From: Anaerolinea sp.
GTDB taxonomy: Bacteria; Chloroflexota; Anaerolineae; Anaerolineales; Villigracilaceae
Direction of reading: 5' to 3'
Assembly (NCBI GenBank): GCA_020723805.1
Contig: DYID01000005.1
Coordinates: 1 to 64,000 of the forward strand
DNA: 64,000 bases
The position numbers were made by a program, and so were the translations under genes. A model generated the notes under the pieces. That model was given only the letters and a program-made list of their open reading frames with translations, was not told where the DNA came from and did no database searches. Below, piece by piece: positions 1-8,745 of this stretch. Within the stretch, counting starts at the first letter, position 1; every line of letters begins with the position of its first letter.

Positions 1-2
1 AG

Positions 3-560
3 AACGCGGTTGCGGTAGGACAGCGCCTGCTCAACACATTCGGCGGTTTGACGGGACTGCACCGCGCGCCTTTCGCGGAACTCAAAAAACAGCACGGACT
101 CGGCGATGCCAAAGCCGCTCAAATCAAAGCCGCCATCGAACTGGGACGACGCCTGACGCTGGAATCGCCCGAAGAACGCCCTGCCATCAACTCCCCCGCC
201 GACGCCGCTGCGCTGGTTTCCTACGAAATGTCCGCGCTAGAGCAGGAACACTTGCGGGTCATCCTGCTCGATAGAAGAAATCGGGTTTTGGAAACGGTGG
301 AGGTGTACAAGGGCTCAGTCAATTCTTCGCAGGTGAGGGTGGGTGAAATCTTCAAAGAGGCGATTCGCAAGAACGCCTCGGCGGTCATCGTCATCCACAA
401 TCACCCCAGCGGCGACCCGACCCCCAGCCCGGATGACGTGGCTGTCACCCGCGCCATCGTCCAAGCGGGGAAGTTACTTGATGTGGACGTGCTCGATCAC
501 CTCGTCATCGGTCAGGGCAAGTGGGTGTCGTTGAAAGAACGAGGACTGGGGTTTGTGTAG
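3..560 (+). CDS. radC: RadC-family JAB/MPN domain protein (5' truncated)
   Basis: The reading frame is open to the left edge, so the N-terminus is missing. The visible part begins in a helix-hairpin-helix-like stretch (residues about 20-45, with [19 protein letters not shown]) followed by the RadC/JAB metalloprotease-like domain. The JAMM-type metal motif [14 protein letters not shown] is intact. RadC proteins were named for DNA repair, but their real role is not settled and is often linked to horizontal transfer. No partner gene is visible because the gene is at the edge. Family assignment is secure; function is not. Confidence 0.93.
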   Translation, partial: NAVAVGQRLLNTFGGLTGLHRAPFAELKKQHGLGDAKAAQIKAAIELGRRLTLESPEERPAINSPADAAALVSYEMSALEQEHLRVILLDRRNRVLETVEVYKGSVNSSQVRVGEIFKEAIRKNASAVIVIHNHPSGDPTPSPDDVAVTRAIVQAGKLLDVDVLDHLVIGQGKWVSLKERGLGFV

Positions 561-629
561 GTCCCAACTTCGCAACTTTTTGTCCCTTTCTGCGTAAACT
601 TCGGCAATACCTGATTTACGGAGAAGATC

Positions 630-1604
630 ATGAAAGCCGTCGTTTACGCTGAATACGGTTCACCCGATGCTCTCAAGCTCGAAGAAATCGAGAAGCCAAC
701 CCCGAAAGACAACGAAGTCTTGGTAAAAATCCATGCCGCTTCGGTAAATGCTGCCGACTGGTATTTCCTAAAAGGCGAGCCGTTTCTCGTGCGGCTGTCA
801 AGCGGGTTATTCGGACCCAAAAACAAGATACTTGGGTTTGACATTGCGGGGCGGGTCGAAGCAGTCGGGAAAAACGCATCACAATTCAAACCCGGCGATG
901 AGGTGTTCGGAGATATTTCCGGGTGTGGCGGAGGCGGTTTTGCCGAGTACGTCGCCGTTCCCGAAAGCGCGCTGGCTTTGAAGCCGGTCAACCTCACATT
1001 TGAGGAAGCGGCGGCAGTCCCGATGGCTGGTGTAACTGCCCTGCAGGGCATCCGCGATCACGGGCAGCTCACACCCGGACAGAAAGTCTTGATCAACGGC
1101 GCGTCCGGCGGAGTGGGGACGTTCGCCGTGCAGATCGCCAAATCGTTCGGGGCAGAGGTCACTGCTGTGTGCAGTACCGTGAAAATGGACATGGCACGTG
1201 CGATCGGCGCGGATCACGTGATTGACTACACCAAAGAGGATTTCACCCAAAACGGAAAGCGATACGACCTGATCCTCGGAGTGAACGGGCATCACTCGCT
1301 TTCGGGTTACAAGCGCGCATTAACTCGCGGTGGAAGATATATTTGCGTGGGAGGCAAAATGACACAAATCTTCGGCGCGATGCTTTTCGGTCCTTTGATG
1401 TCTATGACGGGGAACAAAACATTGAAAGGAATGGGACCGGCACAGCCCAATCAAAAAGACTTGCAGGCGATGAAAAGGCTGGTTGAAGGAGGGACGGTCG
1501 TCCCTGTGGTCGAGAAGCGTTATTCATTGACCGAAGTCCCTGAAGCCCTGCGGCATCTTGGCAGAGGTCGCGCGATGGGAAAGATAGTCATCAACATACA
1601 ATGA
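630..1604 (+). CDS. Zinc-independent MDR family NAD(P)-dependent oxidoreductase (quinone oxidoreductase-like)
   Basis: This 324-residue protein is a full-length medium-chain dehydrogenase/reductase. An N-terminal GroES-like domain (about 1-125) is followed by a Rossmann domain with the nucleotide motif INGASGGVGTFAVQIAKSFG near residue 155. The cysteines of the structural zinc lobe of classical alcohol dehydrogenases are absent, which points to the quinone oxidoreductase/enoyl reductase branch using NADPH. A GGAG ribosome site lies just upstream of the ATG. It stands alone between radC and a repeat-bearing gap, so the substrate cannot be inferred from context. Confidence 0.9.
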   Translation: MKAVVYAEYGSPDALKLEEIEKPTPKDNEVLVKIHAASVNAADWYFLKGEPFLVRLSSGLFGPKNKILGFDIAGRVEAVGKNASQFKPGDEVFGDISGCGGGGFAEYVAVPESALALKPVNLTFEEAAAVPMAGVTALQGIRDHGQLTPGQKVLINGASGGVGTFAVQIAKSFGAEVTAVCSTVKMDMARAIGADHVIDYTKEDFTQNGKRYDLILGVNGHHSLSGYKRALTRGGRYICVGGKMTQIFGAMLFGPLMSMTGNKTLKGMGPAQPNQKDLQAMKRLVEGGTVVPVVEKRYSLTEVPEALRHLGRGRAMGKIVINIQ

Positions 1605-1633
1605 GGAGGACGTGAGTTCGGGTTAGTGAATTA

Positions 1634-1705
1634 GGACGCAGATAAACGCTGATTGCGCTGATTCAAAAGAAAGAAAATCTGCGTTTTCAGCGTGAATCAG
1701 CGTCC
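1634..1705. repeat. Imperfect inverted repeat, GGACGC...GCGTCC type
   Basis: The left arm begins GGACGCAGATAAACGCTGATT and the right arm, read on the other strand, begins GGACGCTGATTCACGCTGA. The ends GGACGC/GCGTCC are perfect and the interior is partly complementary. It fills most of the gap between two plus-strand genes. A related sequence with a different motif lies at 17731-17791. It looks like a short dispersed palindromic repeat rather than a terminator because there is no T-run. Confidence 0.6.
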
Positions 1706-1751
1706 AAGTTGATGTGCTAGCCTATATCCCATGATGTGAGGAGATTGAATC

Positions 1752-2120
1752 ATGGAAGCGATACAAATCAAACTTTCAGGGCTGTGGGTTGCGGTGATGC
1801 TGACCTTTCTGCTGGGAGACGTGCTGCGGATCTACAGCGGCGACTTTAACACACCGGGGATGTTCAGCGGCACGAAAGTGACTCAACCGATGTGGCTGGG
1901 AATCGCAATTCTGATGGTGATGCCAATCGTCATGGTCGTGTTGTCTTTGCTGCTGCCGTATTCCGCAAACCGCTGGGCAAACATCGTCGTCGCGGTTTTC
2001 TTCTTCCTGTTCAACGCCGTCAGCATACCCACCTATCCTTCGGCGTATGATAAATTCCTGCTCTTCGTGAGTCTGATATTCAACGCGCTGACGGTTTGGT
2101 ATGCATGGACATGGGTATGA
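1752..2120 (+). CDS. Small membrane protein, DUF6326-like
   Basis: The 122-residue product has four hydrophobic segments (about 10-28, 50-72, 78-96 and 100-120) and almost no soluble part. Its N-terminal layout (LSGLWVAVMLTFLLGDVLRI) and length match the DUF6326 family of uncharacterised four-helix membrane proteins. A strong GAGGAG ribosome site lies 8 bases before the ATG. It converges with the acylphosphatase gene with one base between the stops and no visible terminator. No function is known. Confidence 0.75.
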   Translation: MEAIQIKLSGLWVAVMLTFLLGDVLRIYSGDFNTPGMFSGTKVTQPMWLGIAILMVMPIVMVVLSLLLPYSANRWANIVVAVFFFLFNAVSIPTYPSAYDKFLLFVSLIFNALTVWYAWTWV

Positions 2121-2121
2121 A

Positions 2122-2418
2122 TCACCCGCTCCTCCTCACCCCAAACTCGCGAAACTCCCCTGTCGGGTTTTCCCACTCCACCCTTGACTCGTCCACCCGC
2201 GCCATGCGCGGACCCTCCTTCATCATCTCGATGAAGCGTTCCACTTTGGCGCGCTCCCCCTCCGCTACTGCCTCGACCGTGTCATAGCCTACATTTCTCA
2301 CCCAGCCTGTCACGCCGATTTGCCGCGCATAAAACTCCACGTGGGCGCGAAAACCCACGCCCTGCACGCGTCCTTTCACCCACACGTGCGCCCGCACCAG
2401 TTCAGGTTGAACGTCCAT
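2122..2418 (-). CDS. acyP: Acylphosphatase
   Basis: The 98-residue product hydrolyses acyl phosphates in the cytoplasm. The family motif GRVQGVGFRAHVE carries the phosphate-binding loop and catalytic arginine, and the second motif GWVRNVGYDTVEAVAEG carries the catalytic asparagine. The ATG at 2418 was chosen over an upstream extension because the domain begins there and AAAGGA sits 7 bases before it. The start lies inside the 3' end of the upstream peptidase gene (17-base overlap), so the two are translationally coupled. Length fits the family. Confidence 0.93.
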   Translation of the reverse strand: MDVQPELVRAHVWVKGRVQGVGFRAHVEFYARQIGVTGWVRNVGYDTVEAVAEGERAKVERFIEMMKEGPRMARVDESRVEWENPTGEFREFGVRRSG

Positions 2419-3607
2419 GAGCAGTTCCTTTCTTTCGCAAGGTACTGAGAATGCCAAGCAAGGGGAAAAGCACAACCACACACAACAATACCAGATACGG
2501 TAAAAACGTTTCAAGCGTGGAGACAAGACTCTCCTGCCCCAAGGCATTCACCCGCCAGTCGCGTTCCAGTTTGACAAACGTCACCCCAAAGGCACGCTCG
2601 GGTCCGCGCTCGCAGGTCACGCCGCCGGCATAGGCGCGGGCGAGAGTCAACAAGCCGTCGGCGCCAAACTGTCCGTGCAGGTAGGTGACAAAGGACCGGG
2701 ATTGAGCATAGGCTAGAAACGCTGAGTCAAGTTGCGGGGAGAAAGAGGCGCACAAGTCCCGCATGGGAATCAAGGCATCGCGTGCGGCGGCGTCCAGCAG
2801 AACCCTGTCGTAATCGGGATTCGGATAGACTTCCGCCAGCGCCGCCATGCCCTCCCTCAGCCAGGCAGGGAGGCTGCGATAGCCCGCGCCGATTTGACGG
2901 GCAAGCAGGACGTGCATGAGTTCGTGAGGGATGCGCTGCTCAAGTTGGACGTTCTGGTCAGCGCCCGCCTCCATCGTGACCGTGATCACGCCTGCCCCCG
3001 AATCGGCATGACCCACCGCCCAAGCCTCTGCGCCGGGGAGCGCGCCGCGCAGGTCGCTTTCGCTGGCGTAGAGGTAAATGTCAATGGGCTGGGAGAGGTC
3101 GGGAGCGAAAAAACCGCCGATTTTTTGAAGCCCCGCCTGTGCGGCGTTCAACGCGGCGAGACCGACCGAGTCGCCGGCGTTGTACCAGTGGATGCGGAGC
3201 GCACCCGATTCCAGGGTCTGCCAGGCGAAGCGGGTGTCGTCGTAGCGGACGGAGCCAGCGGGGCTTTGGATGACGCTCCCGTCGGCGAGGGTCAGGTCGT
3301 AGCGCCAGAGCAGGGTGGTGAACGGACGCAGAGCACTTTGCCGCACGTCGAAGCGGAATTCAGAAACGCCGTTCGCATCGAAGGTCACAGGCTGGGAGTA
3401 GGTGATGCCCTGCAGAGTGTCGTGGATGAAGAGGGAGGCGCCTTGGATGGGAAGCGGCGCTTTCAGTCTTGCGATGAATGTAATCCCCTCCCCGAATTGG
3501 ACGGAGGCGGCAAGTTCCATGTCAACGCCTGCCTGGGCTTGCGCCGGCTTCACGCCCCACCATGAGAGAACAAGCAGAAACGCCAAAAGCAAATTGACTG
3601 CGCGCAT
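2402..3607 (-). CDS. Secreted/membrane-anchored gluzincin peptidase (peptidase MA-like)
   Basis: The 401-residue protein begins with a signal peptide (LLLAFLLVLSWWGVKPAQAQA) and ends with a membrane helix (about 370-390) followed by basic residues. Residues 30-125 resemble a beta-rich domain; the middle holds the zinc motif HELMHVLLARQ (H228, E229, H232) and a downstream LREGMAALAE that can supply the third ligand. This is the arrangement of peptidase MA/M1-like gluzincins. It probably acts outside the cytoplasmic membrane. It is one base downstream of the AEC transporter gene and overlaps the acylphosphatase, so the three form one transcription unit. Substrate is unknown. Confidence 0.82.
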   Translation of the reverse strand: MRAVNLLLAFLLVLSWWGVKPAQAQAGVDMELAASVQFGEGITFIARLKAPLPIQGASLFIHDTLQGITYSQPVTFDANGVSEFRFDVRQSALRPFTTLLWRYDLTLADGSVIQSPAGSVRYDDTRFAWQTLESGALRIHWYNAGDSVGLAALNAAQAGLQKIGGFFAPDLSQPIDIYLYASESDLRGALPGAEAWAVGHADSGAGVITVTMEAGADQNVQLEQRIPHELMHVLLARQIGAGYRSLPAWLREGMAALAEVYPNPDYDRVLLDAAARDALIPMRDLCASFSPQLDSAFLAYAQSRSFVTYLHGQFGADGLLTLARAYAGGVTCERGPERAFGVTFVKLERDWRVNALGQESLVSTLETFLPYLVLLCVVVLFPLLGILSTLRKKGTAHGRST

Positions 3608-3608
3608 G

Positions 3609-4526
3609 TCAACTTCCCAGAAACACTAGCAGCAGCGTCAATGTGAGCGGGCTGAGCAGTGTGCTGACGAACACCACCGCCGCGATGAGTTTGGAATCGA
3701 GGTGATATTCCGCCGCCAGCACCGTGGCGCTGACCATGCTCGGCATGGAGGCTTGCGTCACGGCTCCCTGCCGGGCACTCCCCTGAATGCCGTACAGCGC
3801 GGCAAGCCCCAGACCGATGAGCGGCGCGGCGAACAGACGCAAGCCCACGCTGAGCGACAGGGCGCGGCGGTTGCCCGTCAGGACAACGTCTGTCATCTGC
3901 ACGCCCAGCAGGACGAGCATGAGCGGGATGGTCCCACCGGCGGCGAGGTCCACGGCGCGGCTGAGGGGCGCGGGAAGGGTAATGCCGAACTCGATGACCA
4001 GGGCGGCAATCAGCACGGCGTAGAGCGTGGGAAGTTTCAACAGTCCCAGCACGGCTTCCTTGAGGTTCATGTGTCCCAGCGAGGCGATGACAACGCCGAC
4101 TGTGTAAAACATAAAGGTGGTGGTGATGAAATACACGCCGGCATACGAGAGCGCTTTCTCACCGAAGGCAAATGCCACCAGCGGAAGCCCATAGTTGCCG
4201 GTGTTGGCGAACATGGTGGTGATGACGATGGCAATCAGGGCGGGACGTTCCAGTTTGAGGAGACTGCCCAAAAGAAACGCCAGCGCTCCCATGAGCAGCA
4301 CAATCGTGACAGTGAAGCCGATGACCGAGGCGGCTTCGCTCCATTTGAGTTGGTTCTTGACGAGCAGGTCGAAGATCAGCACGGGGCTGAAGACGTAGAA
4401 AACCACCCGCCCCAGGCTGCGAGGTTCAACGTGCATAAGTTTGCCGAGCGCAAAGCCCGCGCCGCCGAGCAGGAGGATGGGAAGGATGTTGTTGGCAAAT
4501 GTGTTTGCAAGAACGGAAAGTGACAT
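3609..4526 (-). CDS. AEC (auxin efflux carrier) family transporter
   Basis: The 305-residue protein consists almost wholly of membrane segments arranged as two groups of five, typical of the auxin efflux carrier/malonate transporter family. The conserved mid-protein stretch FANTGNYGLPLVAFAFG, with the helix-breaking Asn-Gly-Pro residues, is a family hallmark. Such carriers export or exchange organic anions; the substrate cannot be told from sequence. It is the first gene of a three-gene minus-strand unit with the MA-like peptidase and acylphosphatase. Confidence 0.9.
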   Translation of the reverse strand: MSLSVLANTFANNILPILLLGGAGFALGKLMHVEPRSLGRVVFYVFSPVLIFDLLVKNQLKWSEAASVIGFTVTIVLLMGALAFLLGSLLKLERPALIAIVITTMFANTGNYGLPLVAFAFGEKALSYAGVYFITTTFMFYTVGVVIASLGHMNLKEAVLGLLKLPTLYAVLIAALVIEFGITLPAPLSRAVDLAAGGTIPLMLVLLGVQMTDVVLTGNRRALSLSVGLRLFAAPLIGLGLAALYGIQGSARQGAVTQASMPSMVSATVLAAEYHLDSKLIAAVVFVSTLLSPLTLTLLLVFLGS

Positions 4527-4545
4527 TGGTTGACCGCCAAAAGAA

Positions 4546-4577
4546 AAATCACGGAGATTATAACTTCTCCGTGATTT
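4546..4577 (-). terminator. Intrinsic terminator of the M50-HEAT operon
   Basis: AAATCACGGAGA and TCTCCGTGATTT form a perfect 12-bp stem with an 8-base loop. Read on the minus strand it is followed by TTC and a short T-run. It lies directly after the HEAT-repeat gene and just before the AEC transporter start. Confidence 0.85.
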
Positions 4578-4612
4578 CGAGGTTTAAGCGCTTTGTCAGG
4601 CGAACAGCCCAA

Positions 4613-5620
4613 CTACTTCTTCCCCTCGTCTTCCTCGTCGTCTTCGTCAATTTCATCGAAGGGTTCCAGGTCATCGGGGTTGAACGCCATCAGGTCGAAA
4701 CGGTCAAGGTCTTCGGTGAAGGCGAGGTTGTCGAGCGCGTCTTCGAGGAACTCGATCAGGTCTTCGTCCTCCGCCTGGTCGAGCAGGGTTTCGAGGTAGG
4801 TTTGCACATCCTCGCCGCCAATCTGCGAAAGCGACCAAATGACGGCAGTCATGACCTCGCCGTCCTCCTCGCTTTCCAGCATCCGCAGGAGCGGCAGGCG
4901 CGCCGATTTCAACGCCAGCATGCCAGCGCTCTGCACGGCGGCTTTGCGAACTCGCACATTGTCGTCGAGCAGGGAGCGCAAAACGCGGTCTTCCCAGCGG
5001 TCATCGGCAGAGCGCCCCATGGCGGTGAGGGCGCTGACTTTCCAGTCAATGCTGCCATCGAAGGCGGATTCGATCAACTCGACGACAGCGGGATTGGACG
5101 ACCAGCCCAGCGCTTCGAGGGCGTTGCGGCGGACTTTCGCTTCATCCGTACCTCGGGCTGATGCGAGCAAAGCGGCATGGACCTCCCCGTAGGTTTCCTC
5201 GGGAATCTCCTCCAGTTCACCGAGGTCCACGAACAGGTTAAGGGCATTCGCCGCCTCTGCCCGGACGCCGGCATCCGGGTCGTGTTTGAGCAGTTCGATG
5301 TAGGCGGGGACAAGCCGGAGGTCTTCGCATTCGTCGAGCAGGCGGATGGCTTGCACGCGGACGGAGGCATCCGGGTCGTGCAGGATGGCGCGGGCGAAGT
5401 CATCGTAGTTGACGAGGGTGTCGCTGTCAGCCGAGGCTCTCAGCCCTTTGAGCAGGGACAGTTTCCGGTCCGGTTTGACGCGGGACCAGACATCCAGCAG
5501 AGTCTTCAGTTCGAGAGGTCCGATGTCGGAGAAATATTGCAGGTAGCGGCGCGGGAAGTCTTTGCCCGCGTCGAGCAGGGAGTCGAGAACGGTTTGAAAG
5601 GAGGTGGTCTGTTTGTTCAT
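4613..5620 (-). CDS. HEAT-repeat protein
   Basis: The 335-residue product is an array of about six helical repeats of HEAT/PBS type, with recurring D-x-x-x-x-V-R-x-x-A units such as HDPDASVRVQAIRLL and HDPDAGVRAEAANAL. It ends in a long acidic tail rich in Asp and Glu from about residue 310. No enzyme motif is seen, so a scaffold or binding role is likely. Its ATG abuts the stop codon of the site-2 protease gene with no intervening base, which suggests that the two proteins act together or are made in fixed ratio. Confidence 0.88.
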   Translation of the reverse strand: MNKQTTSFQTVLDSLLDAGKDFPRRYLQYFSDIGPLELKTLLDVWSRVKPDRKLSLLKGLRASADSDTLVNYDDFARAILHDPDASVRVQAIRLLDECEDLRLVPAYIELLKHDPDAGVRAEAANALNLFVDLGELEEIPEETYGEVHAALLASARGTDEAKVRRNALEALGWSSNPAVVELIESAFDGSIDWKVSALTAMGRSADDRWEDRVLRSLLDDNVRVRKAAVQSAGMLALKSARLPLLRMLESEEDGEVMTAVIWSLSQIGGEDVQTYLETLLDQAEDEDLIEFLEDALDNLAFTEDLDRFDLMAFNPDDLEPFDEIDEDDEEDEGKK

Positions 5621-7027
5621 TTACGGAATCACGGGGTCAATGAAATCGCGCACGTTGACATAAATCATCAGGATGAGCAGGAGCGCCATGCCAATGCCAT
5701 GCACGAGGTTTTCGAGTTTGTGCGGAACGCGGCGGCGGAAGATGAGTTCGGGCAGGACGAAGAGGATGCGTCCGCCGTCGAGGGCGGGGAAGGGAAAGAG
5801 GTTGAAGATGCCGAGGCTGATGGACAGCAGGGCAATGATGGAAAGAGTCTGCACGGGGGCGTTGGGGTTGGGCGCGGAGGATGAGGCGGGAGGCTGTGTC
5901 TGCGCGGCTTCCACGTCGTTGGAGACGCTTTGCGACATGATGTCGAAGATGCCTTTCAAGCCGATGAGGCGTCCCTGTTCGGGAGCAATACTGCCGCGCA
6001 CAAGGCGGATGGGAAGCGTAACGAGGGCGTAAATCTGTGCGCCGGTAACTTGCAGACTCAAGCCGAGGGTTTCGGTGAGGGAGGTGATCGGCTTGAATTC
6101 ACAGCCGGGGCAGTAGCCGATGCCGATTTTGGGTCTGCCTGCCTGTTCGTCCATGCGCGGGGTGACGGTGAGTTCGAGGGTCTCGCTGCCGCGCCGGACT
6201 TCAAAGTGAATAGGCATACCGGGATTGGCTTGAATGATTTCGCTGAGGCGTTCGGCGGTGGTGAGCGGCTCGCCATTGGCGGTGAGCAGGATGTCGCCTA
6301 CTCGAATGCCGCCCAGTTCAGCCGGGCTGCCGGCAATCACCTCGGTAATGAGCATTTGTTGAGGCGCGGTGGAATCGGGCGGAGGCGAAACGATGATGCC
6401 GCCCACCTGATGGATGATGAGGCTGATGACCAGCACGGCAGTGAGCAGGTTCATGAAGGGACCGGCGCTCAACACGAACAGCCGTTTCCACGGGGAGGCG
6501 GCGGCGAGACCGCCGGGAACCTCCGGGTCGTTTTCGCCTTTCGGGCGGACGAAACCGCCGATGGGAAGCCAGTTGAGGGTGAAGCGGGTGCCGGGGTGAA
6601 CTTCGCTGATGACATCCGTCCATTCCGCGCCGCCCTCGGCTTTGCCGGCTTTGACCAGCCGTTTGGCGGGGGCTTCTGTTTTGGAATCGGGCGTCTTTTC
6701 CTCCGCGAGGACTGCTTCAATGGCTTGCAGGATGAACCTGCCGTTCTCCTCCCGAACCGAGAGTGTGACTTCGTGATTCACCAAGTCGCTCCACCAGACG
6801 GGCATACGGAAGTTGCGCGGAATGTCCACGCGCTTGCCGCTGCGCAGGAAGAAATAGCCCGGCGAAATCCAGAAGGTCACCGCGCCCGGTGTGGGGAAGC
6901 CGATGCCGAATTCCTCCACTTCCACTTTGACAAGGCGCGAGGCGAGGAAATGTCCCAGTTCGTGTACGACCACCATCCCGCCAAAGGCGAGGATGAAAAT
7001 AATCCAAGTCAGTGCTGTTTCGTTCAT
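5621..7027 (-). CDS. M50 site-2 protease with PDZ domain (RseP-like)
   Basis: The 468-residue membrane metalloprotease has the zinc motif HELGH (H22, E23, H26) in its first helix and the distal motif FPALDGGRILFVLPE near the C-terminus, which supplies the third ligand. A PDZ domain (about 225-290, with GGIRVGDILLTANGE) lies between membrane segments. Residues 60-160 form an extra soluble insert absent from E. coli RseP. Such enzymes cut membrane-spanning anti-sigma factors or signal peptides inside the bilayer. No sigma/anti-sigma pair is adjacent; its only operon partner is the HEAT protein. Confidence 0.92.
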   Translation of the reverse strand: MNETALTWIIFILAFGGMVVVHELGHFLASRLVKVEVEEFGIGFPTPGAVTFWISPGYFFLRSGKRVDIPRNFRMPVWWSDLVNHEVTLSVREENGRFILQAIEAVLAEEKTPDSKTEAPAKRLVKAGKAEGGAEWTDVISEVHPGTRFTLNWLPIGGFVRPKGENDPEVPGGLAAASPWKRLFVLSAGPFMNLLTAVLVISLIIHQVGGIIVSPPPDSTAPQQMLITEVIAGSPAELGGIRVGDILLTANGEPLTTAERLSEIIQANPGMPIHFEVRRGSETLELTVTPRMDEQAGRPKIGIGYCPGCEFKPITSLTETLGLSLQVTGAQIYALVTLPIRLVRGSIAPEQGRLIGLKGIFDIMSQSVSNDVEAAQTQPPASSSAPNPNAPVQTLSIIALLSISLGIFNLFPFPALDGGRILFVLPELIFRRRVPHKLENLVHGIGMALLLILMIYVNVRDFIDPVIP

Positions 7028-7183
7028 ACGTATGATCCTTCGATGGCATTATATCGCCTTTTGGATGGACAACGCGGAAAGGTAAGATATTTCTAACACT
7101 CTGCGGGGAATGCAGGTAAAATGCGCTTCGATTGTGCTGAAAACCTGCCTCTCCATCCCAGCCTTTTGAGGAGCAAAGCCGCC

Positions 7184-7531
7184 ATGACCGATCACTGCAT
7201 CTTCTGCAAGATTATCGCCCGCGAAGCCCGCGCCGACATCGTCTATCACGACGAACAGGTAACCGCCTTTCGAGACATCCACCCGGTCGCCCCGACCCAT
7301 ATCCTGATCGTGCCAAACAAGCATATCGAGTCTGTGAACGCGGTCGCTCCCGAGGACGAGCCGCTGATGGGACATCTCTTCACGGTGGCGGGGAAACTCG
7401 CCCGTGAGGAGGGCATCCATCACAACGGCTACCGCCTCATCGTCAACACCGGCGCAGACGGCGGTCAGACCGTGTTTCACCTGCACCTGCACTTGATTGG
7501 GGGACAGCGGATGCAGCACCCGATGGGGTAG
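7184..7531 (+). CDS. HIT family nucleotide-binding hydrolase (Hint-like)
   Basis: The 115-residue protein carries the histidine triad HLHLHLIGG at its C-terminus and the N-terminal [19 protein letters not shown] typical of bacterial Hint proteins, which hydrolyse adenosine phosphoramidates and acyl-AMP. The ATG at 7184 is preferred over an in-frame upstream codon because GAGGAG lies 9 bases before it and the family starts at this point. It is monocistronic, closed by the terminator at 7551-7588. Confidence 0.95.
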   Translation: MTDHCIFCKIIAREARADIVYHDEQVTAFRDIHPVAPTHILIVPNKHIESVNAVAPEDEPLMGHLFTVAGKLAREEGIHHNGYRLIVNTGADGGQTVFHLHLHLIGGQRMQHPMG

Positions 7532-7550
7532 AAATCAAAAAAAGAGGAAA

Positions 7551-7588
7551 GAAGAAAGAAGACCGCCGATGGGCGGTCTTCTTTCTTC
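7551..7588. terminator. Bidirectional intrinsic terminator
   Basis: GAAGAAAGAAGACCGCC and its exact complement form a 17-bp perfect stem closed by the 4-base loop GATG. The purine arm gives a T-rich 3' arm for plus-strand transcripts. It sits between the convergent HIT and LysM genes and overlaps the stop of the latter, so it can serve both. Confidence 0.93.
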
Positions 7589-8438
7589 ATCGCTTCAGGA
7601 GCGGACTGCCTTTGAGTTTGCTCTGCGGCCGGTTGGCGCGGTAGGCAAAGTATCCCAATCCCAACCCGCCCAGCAGGAGGAGCAATCCGAAGATGCCCAA
7701 GGCTGGAGAACGCCCTCCGCTTTGCTCCGCGGCTGGGTCTTGCAGGGTGACCGTCTTGGCTTGGGCGCCGAAGTCCACGGAGGCGCGGTCGCCGGCTTTG
7801 ACATCCAGAGTATAGGTCAGAGCCATGGTGGGGTTGTACCCGTCGGGGACTGCCATGCTGATGTTGTACCTGCCGGGCGGCACGTCGGTGAAGCAGGAAC
7901 GGACGGGTTCGAGCAGGTCGGGGTCCACGGCGGAGGAGGTGGTTTGGGTCTGGGAGTAGGAGCCGTTGACGTTGGTGAGGCTGACCGCGCCGCCCTCGAT
8001 GCCCAATTCGTCCGGTTGGCGCAGGGCGTCGCCGTTGAGGTCGTTGAAAAGCAGGATGCAGACTTCGGTGGTGCCTTCGAAGGGCGTGGGCGCGGCGGCG
8101 GGCGGCGTGGGTGTGGGCGTAACTGGAGCAGTGGGAGCGGTCACGGGGGCGGCAAGACCGACGATGAGTTGCTGTCCAATGGTGACGGTACAGTTTTCAT
8201 CCAGGCGGGTGTTGAACTGGCGCAGTTGGTCAACGGTGATGCCGTGTTTGAGGGCAATGCTCGAGCAATTGTCACCCTCGACCACCGTGTACAGAATGCG
8301 CCCGTCGGGACCGGGCGTGGCAGTGGCAAAGTCCTGCTGGCGCGGCGCGGCATCCACACGAAGGGACGGCAATGCGATGACAAGCAGCGCAAGGGTAAAA
8401 AGAAAAAAGCCGATGAGGGGTGTGTTCCAGTGTTTCAT
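7587..8438 (-). CDS. LysM/SdrD-B-domain membrane-anchored surface protein
   Basis: The 283-residue protein has a signal peptide/anchor (about 8-30), a LysM domain (about 48-92, from YTVVEGDNCSSIALKHG), a Thr/Pro-rich linker, a B-type surface-protein repeat (about 115-215, with a FNDLNGDALRQPDELG motif) and a C-terminal membrane helix (about 245-265) followed by basic residues. LysM binds peptidoglycan glycans, so the protein probably links the membrane to the cell wall. No enzyme domain is seen. It is expressed alone, ahead of the shared terminator. Confidence 0.88.
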   Translation of the reverse strand: MKHWNTPLIGFFLFTLALLVIALPSLRVDAAPRQQDFATATPGPDGRILYTVVEGDNCSSIALKHGITVDQLRQFNTRLDENCTVTIGQQLIVGLAAPVTAPTAPVTPTPTPPAAAPTPFEGTTEVCILLFNDLNGDALRQPDELGIEGGAVSLTNVNGSYSQTQTTSSAVDPDLLEPVRSCFTDVPPGRYNISMAVPDGYNPTMALTYTLDVKAGDRASVDFGAQAKTVTLQDPAAEQSGGRSPALGIFGLLLLLGGLGLGYFAYRANRPQSKLKGSPLLKR

Positions 8439-8471
8439 CGGCGCGGATTATAACATTCGGGGACGAGGCAG

Positions 8472-8732
8472 TCAGTACAGGATTTCGCGGGCTGCCTGCT
8501 CGATCTCTTCGTAGATTTTTTTGACTTCCTCTTTCATTTCGGCAGAAACCCCGGCAGTCTGCGGGATGAATTTGACCAAATCGCGCGCCTGCCGCAGCAA
8601 GTCTTTGACGGCGGCAATGTAGGAGAAATCGGATTTGCCAAGCCCGCCGGTTGGGACAGGCAGGTCGCGGGCTTGCTGAATCAGTTTGCGGGCACGCTGG
8701 ATGCGCTCAGCGGCAGGAATGAGTTTTGCCAT
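8472..8732 (-). CDS. Small helical protein downstream of MNT-HEPN pair
   Basis: The 86-residue product is predicted entirely helical, with a heptad-like N-terminus and a charged C-terminal helix (MKEEVKKIYEEIEQAAREIL). It has no recognised domain and no hydrophobic segment. It follows the HEPN gene by 13 bases on the same strand, so the three genes probably form one transcription unit. It may be a third component of the pair or an unrelated passenger. I do not recognise the family. Confidence 0.65.
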   Translation of the reverse strand: MAKLIPAAERIQRARKLIQQARDLPVPTGGLGKSDFSYIAAVKDLLRQARDLVKFIPQTAGVSAEMKEEVKKIYEEIEQAAREILY

Positions 8733-8745
8733 AGATCGCCGCCTT

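Noticed and set aside
5930-7096. A 388-codon plus-strand ORF opposite the M50 protease
   Set aside because: Shadow of the protease gene; low-complexity Gly/Ala/Glu content and no family motif.
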